This document shows positions 1-6,088 of a stretch of DNA of 6,913 nt, one piece after another. The stretch's first letter is position 1. Every line of letters begins with the position of its first letter. The DNA is from Chloroflexota bacterium (GTDB lineage: Bacteria; Chloroflexota; Dehalococcoidia; SHYM01). Position numbers and translations under genes: made by a program. The DNA lies in contig JACQGV010000154.1 in NCBI GenBank assembly GCA_016199375.1, positions 1 through 6,913 on the forward strand. Reading direction: 5' to 3'. The notes beneath the pieces were generated by a model, which had not been told where the DNA came from, ran no database searches, and saw nothing but the letters and a program-made list of their open reading frames with translations.

Positions 1-2089
1 GCAGAATCCACATCACCTGGCGCGGCGTGTAGTTCGCCGTCCATTCCTCCACGAGGCGGTCAAGCTCTTCCCGGTTCGCGAGGCGGCCGGCAGCAGTCGC
101 GAACCGGGAATCGCGAGTCCACGTGGGCTCGCCTAGCGCACGCCCGAAGGCCCGCCAGTGCTCCTCTGTCTCCACGGCGACGGTGCACCAGGCGTCGTCG
201 CCCTGGCAACGGAAGCAGCCGTGAGGCGCGGCCACAGGCGAGGCGTTGCCCATGGGCTGCGGCACCTCGCCATTCACGAGGTAGCCGGCGAACAGAGGGC
301 CCAGGACCGCCGCGGTGGCCTCAGCCTGGGCGAGCTCGATCTCGCAGCCCTGGCCCGTGCGCGCTCGGTGGTGGAGGGCGGCCAACACCGCCACCACTGA
401 ATGGCTGGCGGCCACATAATCCGGGTACGGAGTCTGAGAGCCCACCGGGCGAGTTGCATCCGGGTGGCTCCACAGGTGAGTCATGCCCGTGAAGGCCATC
501 AGGTTGGGTCCGAGGGCCACCCAATCCCGGCTGGGGCCCCATTGGCCCAGGGCGGGCAGGTGGACCAGGATCAGGTCGGACCGCACCCGGCGCAGCCGCT
601 GATAGTCGATGCCGATCCGCTCGGCTACCCCCACGGCGTAATTCTCGATAACCACGTCGCTGGCTGCCACGAGGCGTTGCAGGAGGAGCTGGCCCGTCTC
701 CGTCTTCAGATTCAGGCCCGCGCCCAGCTTGCTATGGCTGAAGTCGCAGAAGAAGGCCATGTTGTGGCGGCCGTTGTCCGGGAATGTCGCGGACTCGACC
801 TTGATGACCTGGGCGCCCAGGTCGTGCAGGTGCCGCGCCAGGTAAGGCCCCGCCAGGACGCGGGTGAAGTCCAGTACCCGCACGTCCTGGAAGGGGCTCC
901 GGCGCTTCACGCCGGGCCGGCGCGGCGCCGACGGGGGCAGCGGGAGGCCTGGAAGCTCGGCTAACACCGCCTCGGTATGCTGGCCCAGGGCGGGAGCAGG
1001 CCCCCGCAGGCCCGTCTCGGCCACGGAGGAGCGGAGGGGGCTGTTGGGCAGCTCCAGCAGCCCCCGCGCCGGGTGCGGCACCGGAGCGAACATGCCGCGC
1101 TGGCGTAGCTGGGTGTCGCGCCAGGCCTGCTCGGTGGTGGCGACCGGCGCCGCCGGCACCCGGGCCGCGTGCAGGAGCGGGAGGACATCGCCCGCAGACT
1201 CGAAGGCGCCGAACCAGGCCTGGACGATGGCGTGGAAGGCGTCGGCGTGCTCCACGCGCTTCACGAAGGTGTCGAAGGCGGGGTCGTCGGCCAGGCCGGG
1301 GTTGCCCATGGTGACGGTGAAGCGGCGCAGGATAGCCTCATTGTAGGGGTTGATCACCACGTAGTCGCCGTTCCGCGTCCGGTAGGGCTGGGAGCGCCGG
1401 GGTACCTGGGGCAGAGCCTTTCCCTCTCGGGTCGAATGGAGGTGCTGCTGCACGGCGATCTCGATGGTCCCGAACAGGCAGTCCAACAGGGAGATGTCCA
1501 GGTGCTGGCCAGGGCCGCCCCGTCCGCGGGCGTAGAGGGCGGCCAGCACCGCCGAGAGGCCGTGGGTGCCGGCGGTGGCGGCGGCGATGTCGCCCCAGAG
1601 GCCCTGGGGTGGCCCCTCCGGATCGCCCGCCGGGTCGCGGGCGCCGCTCAGGGCGGCGGCGACTCCCCCGGAGCCCTCCCAGTCCCGCAGGGGGCCCTCC
1701 TGGCCGAAGCCTGTCAGCGAGCACATGATGAGCCCCGGGTTGCGGCGCGCCAGGGAGCGGTGGCTGATGCCGAGGCGGGCCGCGTCGGGGGGAGCCAGGT
1801 CGTGCACGAAGACGTCGGCGCGCGCCACCAACTCCCGCAGGCGCTGACGCTCCCGGCGCTGCTCCAGGTCCAGGCAGACGCTCTCCTTGCCGGCGTTGAG
1901 CTGCTGAAAGAGGCCCGAGTCCTGCGGGCCCAGGGCGGCGGGCAGCCGCCGCGCCAGGTCGCCCGCCGGTGTCTCGACCTTGACGACGCGTGCGCCCAGG
2001 GCGGCCAGCAGCCGCGTCAGGTAGGGCCCGGCGATCCAGCGGGTGAGGTCCACAGCGAGGATGCCGGACAGCATCCGCTCCTCAGCCAT
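1..2089 (-). CDS. Tandem-domain CaiB/BaiF (class III) CoA-transferase, 3' end outside window
   Basis: Class III CoA-transferases move CoA between carboxylic acids through an aspartyl anhydride intermediate and act in the cytoplasm. The frame is open for 696 codons from ATG 2089 and runs off the window. Two full copies of the fold are fused. Copy 1 (about residues 8-385) begins ILAVDLTRWIAGPYLTRLLA and copy 2 (from about 400) begins VRVLDFTRVLAGPYLARHL; each is followed by LGA-x-V-x-KVE. Each has an Asp where family enzymes carry the catalytic residue: D167 (WGDIAAATAG) and D557 (YPDYVAASHS), both followed by a VLAAL helix. A short Pro/Arg-rich linker (about 380-400) joins them. An in-frame TGA lies just upstream of ATG 2089; the ATG at 2074 (M6) is an alternative start, and neither has a clear ribosome site. 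The natural substrate cannot be told from sequence. Family assignment is firm. Confidence 0.93.
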   Translation of the reverse strand, partial: MAEERMLSGILAVDLTRWIAGPYLTRLLAALGARVVKVETPAGDLARRLPAALGPQDSGLFQQLNAGKESVCLDLEQRRERQRLRELVARADVFVHDLAPPDAARLGISHRSLARRNPGLIMCSLTGFGQEGPLRDWEGSGGVAAALSGARDPAGDPEGPPQGLWGDIAAATAGTHGLSAVLAALYARGRGGPGQHLDISLLDCLFGTIEIAVQQHLHSTREGKALPQVPRRSQPYRTRNGDYVVINPYNEAILRRFTVTMGNPGLADDPAFDTFVKRVEHADAFHAIVQAWFGAFESAGDVLPLLHAARVPAAPVATTEQAWRDTQLRQRGMFAPVPHPARGLLELPNSPLRSSVAETGLRGPAPALGQHTEAVLAELPGLPLPPSAPRRPGVKRRSPFQDVRVLDFTRVLAGPYLARHLHDLGAQVIKVESATFPDNGRHNMAFFCDFSHSKLGAGLNLKTETGQLLLQRLVAASDVVIENYAVGVAERIGIDYQRLRRVRSDLILVHLPALGQWGPSRDWVALGPNLMAFTGMTHLWSHPDATRPVGSQTPYPDYVAASHSVVAVLAALHHRARTGQGCEIELAQAEATAAVLGPLFAGYLVNGEVPQPMGNASPVAAPHGCFRCQGDDAWCTVAVETEEHWRAFGRALGEPTWTRDSRFATAAGRLANREELDRLVEEWTANYTPRQVMWIL

Positions 2090-2180
2090 GCAACGTCACG
2101 TGTCGCGGGTGAGCAGTCGGCGTAATGTATCACCGTCCTGGAGCCAGCACACAGGGAGTAGCTCGGGCGTAAACGTTGCC

Positions 2181-2209
2181 ATACTATGACCGTGGGCCGC
2201 CCACGTCAA
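2181..2209 (-). promoter_or_regulatory. Sigma70-type promoter for the CoA-transferase
   Basis: Read on the minus strand, a -35 box TTGACG (2209-2204) is followed by a 17-base spacer (2203-2187) and a -10 box TAGTAT (2186-2181). Both boxes are close to consensus and spacing is optimal. Transcription would start near 2174, giving a leader of about 85 nt before ATG 2089. It is the best promoter-like match on this strand in the intergenic region. Confidence 0.7.
2191..2205. promoter_or_regulatory. Perfect 15-base inverted repeat, operator candidate
   Basis: CGTGGGC-C-GCCCACG is a perfect 7-bp inverted repeat around one central base. It lies almost wholly within the -35/-10 spacer of the minus-strand promoter and touches its -35 box. 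TGA (2187-2189) and TCA (2206-2208) extend the symmetry if one base (C2190) is skipped. Its position is typical of a repressor operator and it ends 17 bases before the -35 box of the divergent plus-strand promoter. The cognate regulator is not in the window. Confidence 0.5.
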
Positions 2210-2222
2210 GCAGAAACCAGCT

Positions 2223-2251
2223 TTGACGCCCGCAGGAGGCCGTGCTAGGAT
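2223..2251 (+). promoter_or_regulatory. Sigma70-type promoter for the solute-binding lipoprotein
   Basis: A -35 box TTGACG (2223-2228), a 17-base spacer (2229-2245) and a -10 box TAGGAT (2246-2251) place the transcription start near 2258. The leader to ATG 2305 would be about 47 nt and contain the strong ribosome site. The -35 box is 13 bases from that of the opposite promoter, so the two RNA polymerases would bind nearly back to back. Confidence 0.72.
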
Positions 2252-2292
2252 TCCATGAAGCCTGGGGAACGGAGCTCCAGGTCCAAGGAGAG

Positions 2293-2298
2293 AGGAGG
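2293..2298 (+). promoter_or_regulatory. Ribosome binding site deciding the lipoprotein start
   Basis: AGGAGG lies 6 bases before ATG 2305 inside a purine-only run. It selects 2305 over the in-frame start at 2242, which lies inside the promoter spacer and would put a hydrophilic stretch before the signal peptide. Confidence 0.85.
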
Positions 2299-2304
2299 GA
2301 GAGT

Positions 2305-4017
2305 ATGGTCAGATTCCACTCCCGTCGGCTGGCGGTCCTGAGCGCCCTGGCGCTGGTGGCCGTCGCCTGCGGAGGCGCCGCCGCGCCCACGGCGACGCCC
2401 ACCAGGGCGCCGGCTACAGCCCCCACCGCCACCAGGGCGCCGGCGGCGCCCGCGCCCACCGCAACCTCAGCGCCCGCGGCGGCACCGGCCCCAACGCGCC
2501 CAGCGACGGCCACAGTCCCGCCCCCGCCGGCCAAGCCGGCAGGCAAGGTCACCATCGTCGTCGCCGACGCCGGCGCCCAGCACCTGGACCCTCACTCGAC
2601 AGTGGGCGGGGCCGAGGGCGCCATCATCAACTTCATGTTCGAAGGGATGCTGGGCTACAACCTCGACGGCGCCCTGGAGGGACGCCTGGCGACCAAGTGG
2701 ACGGCCTCGGAGCGGGCAACGATCTGGGACTTCACCCTGCGCCCGGGGGTCAAGTTCCACAACGGCGACCTCATGACCGCCCAGGACGTGAAGTTCTCCT
2801 TCGACAAGGCGGTGAAGGACACCGGGACCGGGTCGCCCCAGCTAAAGGCGCGGGTCGAGAGCGCCGAGGTCATAGACCCCCAGACGGTGCGCATCAAGCT
2901 GAAGGCGCCCCTCGCCATCTTTGACACCGAAGGCGCAGCCACGGCGATCGTGCCCAAGGGGTACATCGAGAAGGTCGGGGCGGCCGAGTTCGCCAAGGCA
3001 CCCGTGGGCACGGGCCCCTACAAGTTCGTGAGCCGCCGGCTGGACGAGCACGCCTCCTTCGAGGCCAGCGAGGGCCACTGGCGGCGGGCACCCTTCGTGA
3101 AGGAGGCCACCCTGCGCTTCGCCGCCGAGTCCTCGGTGCGCCTGGCGATGCTGAAGACCGGCGAGGCCGACGTAATCGGCGGTGTCACGCCGACCCAGGC
3201 CCAGGAGATCAAGAGCACCGCCGGGCTGCGGACCACCTCCGCCCCCGGCACCTCCATGATGTGGATGTGGCCCTTCGGCGCCACCAAGATAGACGCGGCT
3301 GGCAAGCACATCCCCACCGATTCGCCGTGGGCGAACAAGCTGGTGCGCCAGGCCGCCACCTACGCCATTGACCGCGACGCCATCGTCAAGGGCATCTTCC
3401 GGGGCGATGCCGCTCCCATGGTGACGGTGGTGATGCCGGGCGCCTTCGGCTTCAACCCCAACCTCAAGCCCTACCCCTACGACCCCAAGAAGGCCAAGGA
3501 GCTGCTGGCCCAGGCGGGCTTCCCCAACGGCTTCACCACCGACCTCTACGCGACTCCCCACGCCGCCATCTCCTTCACCGAGGACACCACGGTGGCGGTC
3601 GCCAAGTTCTGGGCCGACGTGGGGATAAAGGCCACCATCCAGAAGATGGACTACGGGACCTACCTGGCCACCGTCAGGGAGCGCAAGATAGACGGCATCG
3701 GGGTCATCGCCACCGTGTTCCAGCCCAACGGCTGGAGCACCCTGAACCTCTACACCAGCGCCAAGGGTTGCTGGTGCTCCATGATGTGGGACGAGAGCAT
3801 AGACGCCGACCTGGCCAAGGCGGCCGCCGAGCCGGACAGCGCCAAGCGCCAGGCCCTGATCCAGGACATCATCGCCCGCGAGTACGAGATGGTGTCGAAC
3901 ATCTTCCTCGTGTACGGGAACAACACCTACGGCGTCAACTCCCGCATCCGCGACTGGCCCCAGCAGCGCGGCTACGGCTACGTGAACCGGGTGGACCTGC
4001 TGCAGCTGGCGCAGTAG
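2305..4017 (+). CDS. ABC transporter family 5 (peptide/nickel-type) solute-binding lipoprotein
   Basis: This is a 570-residue extracytoplasmic receptor that would deliver a ligand (peptides, nickel complexes or other small organic molecules in this family) to an ABC importer. Residues 1-21 form a lipoprotein signal peptide: basic MVRFHSRR, a hydrophobic core, then VAVAC with the lipid-attached C22. Residues 25-76 are an Ala/Pro/Thr-rich spacer that holds the domain off the membrane. The SBP_bac_5 fold follows from about residue 81. The family signature is at 141-168 (WDFTLRPGVKFHNGD followed by TAQDVKFSFD), with VGTGPYKF at 234-241 and VRQAATYAIDRDAIV at 347-361. Length is normal for the family. 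It has its own promoter and terminator, and no permease or ATPase gene lies beside it, so the partner transporter is unknown. The ligand cannot be read from sequence. An unusual CWC (C489, C491) sits in the C-terminal lobe. Confidence 0.93.
   Translation: MVRFHSRRLAVLSALALVAVACGGAAAPTATPTRAPATAPTATRAPAAPAPTATSAPAAAPAPTRPATATVPPPPAKPAGKVTIVVADAGAQHLDPHSTVGGAEGAIINFMFEGMLGYNLDGALEGRLATKWTASERATIWDFTLRPGVKFHNGDLMTAQDVKFSFDKAVKDTGTGSPQLKARVESAEVIDPQTVRIKLKAPLAIFDTEGAATAIVPKGYIEKVGAAEFAKAPVGTGPYKFVSRRLDEHASFEASEGHWRRAPFVKEATLRFAAESSVRLAMLKTGEADVIGGVTPTQAQEIKSTAGLRTTSAPGTSMMWMWPFGATKIDAAGKHIPTDSPWANKLVRQAATYAIDRDAIVKGIFRGDAAPMVTVVMPGAFGFNPNLKPYPYDPKKAKELLAQAGFPNGFTTDLYATPHAAISFTEDTTVAVAKFWADVGIKATIQKMDYGTYLATVRERKIDGIGVIATVFQPNGWSTLNLYTSAKGCWCSMMWDESIDADLAKAAAEPDSAKRQALIQDIIAREYEMVSNIFLVYGNNTYGVNSRIRDWPQQRGYGYVNRVDLLQLAQ
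2377..2532 (+). repeat. Low-complexity Ala/Pro/Thr spacer coding region
   Basis: This stretch encodes residues 25-76 of the lipoprotein, a degenerate repeat of units such as PTATRAPA built almost only from Ala, Pro and Thr with occasional Arg and Ser. At DNA level the segment ccaccagggcgccggc occurs twice, in the 2398-2445 region. It is a flexible tether after the lipidated cysteine, not a folded domain. Such regions are prone to length variation by replication slippage. Confidence 0.8.
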
Positions 4018-4032
4018 CAGTCGCTCGGCGGC

Positions 4033-4067
4033 AAAACGGGGCGCTCCTGAGGGAGCGCCCCGTTTTT
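4033..4067. terminator. Strong intrinsic terminator between convergent genes, probably bidirectional
   Basis: A perfect 15-bp stem pairs 4033-4047 with 4052-4066 around the loop TGAG (4048-4051), with a G+C-rich core (CGGGGCGCTCC) followed by TTTTT (4063-4067). It begins 16 bases after the lipoprotein stop codon. The AAAA at 4033-4036 reads as a T run on the minus strand, so it should also end transcripts of the minus-strand operon, whose stop codon is at 4087-4089. Confidence 0.92.
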
Positions 4068-4086
4068 ATCTCTGGGAGCGCGACTG

Positions 4087-4818
4087 CTATTGCTCCTGCT
4101 CCTTGAAGGTCGCCCGCAGGTAATGTACTAGGGCCCAGATCTCGTCCTCCCGCAGCGTGTTTTTCCAGGGGACCATCGCCGTGCCCGGCAGGCCGTCCGC
4201 TATGAAGCGGTAGAGCTGTTGGTCGCCGTGGAATGGCACGTGCGCGTTCAGGTTCAGAGGAGGCGGCTTCAGCCCCACACCGTCGGGGCCGTCGCCGAAC
4301 CCGGTGACGCCGTGACAGCGGGCGCAGAGCTGCCCGTAGAGGCGTCGGCCAGCGTCCACCGCTGCGCCCGTGGGCGCCGGGATCAGGCCGGGGCGCCCGG
4401 CGTCAGGCACGGACAGCTTGAAAACGGCCTCGGCATCGGGTCCCGCAGTCCGCCCCACCGCCACCCTGACGTTCCACGTCCCAGGCAGGCCCACGAAGCC
4501 GCCCACGGCCTCGAACCGCCCCGGCGCGCCCGCAGTTGTCGAGGCGGTGCTCCCGCCCAGGTCTTGTTCCTGGTAGTCGAACCCGAGCAGCACCCGCTCG
4601 GCTGGCAGCGGCCGGCCATCGCCGTCGGCCAACGTTACCAGAAAGCGATTCACGCCGACCTGGCCGGGGCTTACCAGCAGAGCGATGCGCACACCTTCAA
4701 CCTCAAGCCTCGAGCTGAGTCCGCCGTCCTGTCCCACCGCCCTCTGGGGCGGCGGTACCGCCGTCAGCACGCCGGTGGCCAGCAGCACTAGAGTCACCCC
4801 TATGGCTTCCGCGCCCAC
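4087..4818 (-). CDS. YtkA/FixH-like domain plus cytochrome c domain (C-terminal part of the interrupted copper fusion)
   Basis: This frame is open for 243 codons from GTG 4818. Residues 1-22 form a membrane helix (GVTLVLLATGVLTA) ending in the VPPP seen at the end of CopD proteins. Residues about 38-135 resemble the YtkA/FixH-like beta domain often found after CopD (VSPGQVGVNRFLVTL, then GTWNVRVAVGR). Residues about 155-240 are a class I cytochrome c: haem site CARCH (C165, C168, H169), a PPPLNL stretch, and GLPGTAMVPW with M215 as the likely axial ligand. Both domains would face outside the membrane. The GTG is probably not a real start: no ribosome site precedes it, and the codons TAT CTG before it continue a CopD reading that belongs to the upstream frame. 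I read this as the end of a larger protein after a one-base break near 4825. If real as it stands, it would be a membrane-anchored cytochrome c. Confidence 0.8.
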   Translation of the reverse strand: MGAEAIGVTLVLLATGVLTAVPPPQRAVGQDGGLSSRLEVEGVRIALLVSPGQVGVNRFLVTLADGDGRPLPAERVLLGFDYQEQDLGGSTASTTAGAPGRFEAVGGFVGLPGTWNVRVAVGRTAGPDAEAVFKLSVPDAGRPGLIPAPTGAAVDAGRRLYGQLCARCHGVTGFGDGPDGVGLKPPPLNLNAHVPFHGDQQLYRFIADGLPGTAMVPWKNTLREDEIWALVHYLRATFKEQEQ

Positions 4819-5078
4819 CAGATACGGAACTTCCGCTGCCAGGCGAGACCCTGGGAACCTGTGGTCGAGGCTAGCCGGGGACGCATGACCAGCAGGTTGA
4901 CGGCGGCGGCGCTCAGCACCAGCGCCACCAGCGCCAGCTTGGCGGTCAGGGCCCAGCCGTGGGCGCCGGACACCAGGGCCTGCGGGCTCTGCTCCAGGGT
5001 CAAGGCGCTATATACACCGGTGGCGATGAGCAGGCCCACCGCGCTGCCAGCCAGCAGCGAGAAGCGGGCAGCAGCCAT
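4800..5078 (-). CDS. copD: C-terminal part of CopD membrane domain (interrupted gene fragment)
   Basis: This frame is open for 92 codons from ATG 5078. It carries the membrane helices expected after the CopD portion read in the neighbouring frame: FSLLAGSAVGLLIATGVYSA, then HGWALTAKLALVALVLSAAA and the NLLVMRPRL that closes this helix pair in CopD proteins. Its first residues (MAAAR) do not fit the family. The homologous reading begins at about F343 of the joined protein, so the ATG is probably incidental and no ribosome site precedes it. It overlaps the CopC-CopD frame by 79 bases and the cytochrome frame by 19 bases. It is best read as the middle piece of one gene with a break at each end. 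Confidence 0.7.
   Translation of the reverse strand: MAAARFSLLAGSAVGLLIATGVYSALTLEQSPQALVSGAHGWALTAKLALVALVLSAAAVNLLVMRPRLASTTGSQGLAWQRKFRIWWARKP
4823..4827 (-). other. Frame break 2 in the copper fusion gene
   Basis: On the minus strand TTCCGTATCTGGTG reads FRIW in the CopD frame, which stops at 4800, while TAT CTG GTG in the next frame continues as YLVGAEA. One base missing between CG and TAT (for example a second T) restores FRYLVGAEA. Confidence 0.72.
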
Positions 5079-6088
5079 CGCAGCAGGCGCGGGCGCTCGC
5101 GCTCCGGAAGCACCTTCAGCCCGGTGATGAGGAACAGCAGCAGCGCGGCAAGCCCGCCGGACCAGGCGGCCATCGCCAGCAGGTGAAGGTAGTCAAGAAT
5201 GATAGCGACTCCCGAGGCCCCGCGGGCGGCAGCGTTATGGCTGTTAAGGCCTATGGTCAGGAGCACTCCCAGGAGCGCCACGAGGGCAATGTCAGAGCGC
5301 TGGGGCCACGTCCTCGGCGCCCACCAGGCGAGCGCCAGCAACGCGGCCGCCAGCCCTGCCCGCGCCAGCAGGAGCAGTCCAACCCTGGTGGCGACCAGAG
5401 CGTCCGGGCCCGCGGCGGCCAGCCGGAGAGCGGCGAGGCCAAGGGCCGCGCCCAGCAGCGTCAGCGCTCCCCAGCGCAGAACGGCGTCCGGCGCGCGGTC
5501 CCAGGTGAGACGCAGGCGGGCGGCGGCGGCGGCCGGCAGCAGGACCAGATAGCGGAACACTATCACGCCGCCCGTGGCCGCGGCGCTGGCGAAGAGCAGG
5601 AAGCGCAGCAGCACCTCCACCAGCGAGGGGGGCAGGATGCTGCCCGCGGGCGCTGGCGCACTCAGCTGGGCTGCCAGCTCAGCGGCTCCCACGGCGAAGG
5701 TGAAGCTGCCCTTGGTGGTGTGGCCGTCCACCGCCGAGAGGGCCTGCCAGGCGATGGTGTAGATGCCGTCTCCCAGGGGAGCAAGGGGCACCACCAGCGC
5801 CTTGGCATCGCCCGGGTAGGGCTGGGCCAGGGCAGCGTCCGCCCGCGCGCCGGTGCTGTCCAGCACGCGGATGGAGCTGAAACGGGGCTCCACCTCCTCG
5901 CTGAACCAGATGCGCACCTCGGCGGGAGGACGGGCCAGGACCGTCCCCGGGGCAGGGTACGCGCTGACGAAACCGGCGTGGGCCAGTGCTGGGAGCGGAG
6001 GGCCCACCCCCACTCCCAGCACTGCCGCCAGCGCGACGGCGGCGAGGACGCGGCATGTACGCGCAAGGTGCGCCACTACTGCTCTCAC
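5000..6088 (-). CDS. copC-copD: CopC-CopD fusion, N-terminal part (copper binding and membrane transfer)
   Basis: CopC binds copper outside the membrane; CopD is a membrane protein thought to help bring copper inward. Residues 1-36 form a signal peptide ending ALA, so the mature protein would begin with H37 as in CopC. H37 with D121-G122-H123 (SAVDGHTTKG) makes the Cu(II) site known in CopC. YPAPGTV and VRIWFSEEV are further CopC motifs. CopD begins at about residue 157 (LVEVLLRFLLFASAAATGG) and includes NSHNAAARG and DYLHLLAMAAWSGGL at 299-313. Family-like sequence stops at P341; the last 21 residues are out of frame, and the true continuation lies in the adjacent frame. The start is a GTG whose GTGA overlaps the stop of the upstream gene, implying translational coupling. 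AGGAGG sits only 1 base away, which is too close for normal use. Confidence 0.88.
   Translation of the reverse strand: MRAVVAHLARTCRVLAAVALAAVLGVGVGPPLPALAHAGFVSAYPAPGTVLARPPAEVRIWFSEEVEPRFSSIRVLDSTGARADAALAQPYPGDAKALVVPLAPLGDGIYTIAWQALSAVDGHTTKGSFTFAVGAAELAAQLSAPAPAGSILPPSLVEVLLRFLLFASAAATGGVIVFRYLVLLPAAAAARLRLTWDRAPDAVLRWGALTLLGAALGLAALRLAAAGPDALVATRVGLLLLARAGLAAALLALAWWAPRTWPQRSDIALVALLGVLLTIGLNSHNAAARGASGVAIILDYLHLLAMAAWSGGLAALLLFLITGLKVLPERERPRLLRWLLPASRCWLAARWACSSPPVYIAP
5065..5069 (-). other. Frame break 1 in the copper fusion gene
   Basis: On the minus strand CTGCCCGCTTCTCG reads LPASR in the CopC-CopD frame, which then loses CopD character and stops at 5000. One extra C in the CCC run (5066-5068) gives LPRFS, the usual CopD sequence, and continues in the 4800-5078 frame. 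Confidence 0.78.

Larger units (their letters stand above)
4087..6088 (-). other. Proposed single gene: CopC-CopD-YtkA-cytochrome c fusion broken by two one-base losses
   Basis: Joining the three overlapping frames with one extra base near 5067 and one near 4825 gives one continuous 667-residue protein. The order is signal peptide (1-36), CopC (37-134), CopD membrane domain (about 157-445), YtkA/FixH-like domain (about 462-559) and cytochrome c (about 579-665, haem C589/C592/H593, candidate ligand M639). At the first join the reading becomes LLPRFSLLAG and at the second KFRYLVGAEA; both are typical of CopD and neither is complete in any single frame. CopD followed by a YtkA-like domain is a familiar arrangement; the cytochrome c added to it is less usual. 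Joining by inserted bases is my inference. Confidence 0.75.

Noticed and set aside
1925..1950. Suspected frameshift in the CoA-transferase near codon 50
   Set aside because: On careful rereading the minus strand gives RRLPAALGPQDSGLF without a break, and 2088 bases yield exactly 696 codons to the window edge. The first impression was a copying slip.
1169..2125. A 318-codon open frame on the plus strand opposite the CoA-transferase
   Set aside because: Composition is Gln/Gly/Val/Ala-rich with no signal or domain, and the minus strand encodes continuous CaiB/BaiF sequence. It is antisense to a real gene.
2242..2304. Upstream in-frame start for the lipoprotein
   Set aside because: It lies within the promoter spacer, has no suitable ribosome site, and would place 21 polar residues before the signal peptide. 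ATG 2305 has AGGAGG at ideal spacing.
2842..3561. A 239-codon open frame on the minus strand opposite the solute-binding protein
   Set aside because: Gly/Leu/His-rich with no ribosome site or domain; the plus strand carries the full family 5 signature.
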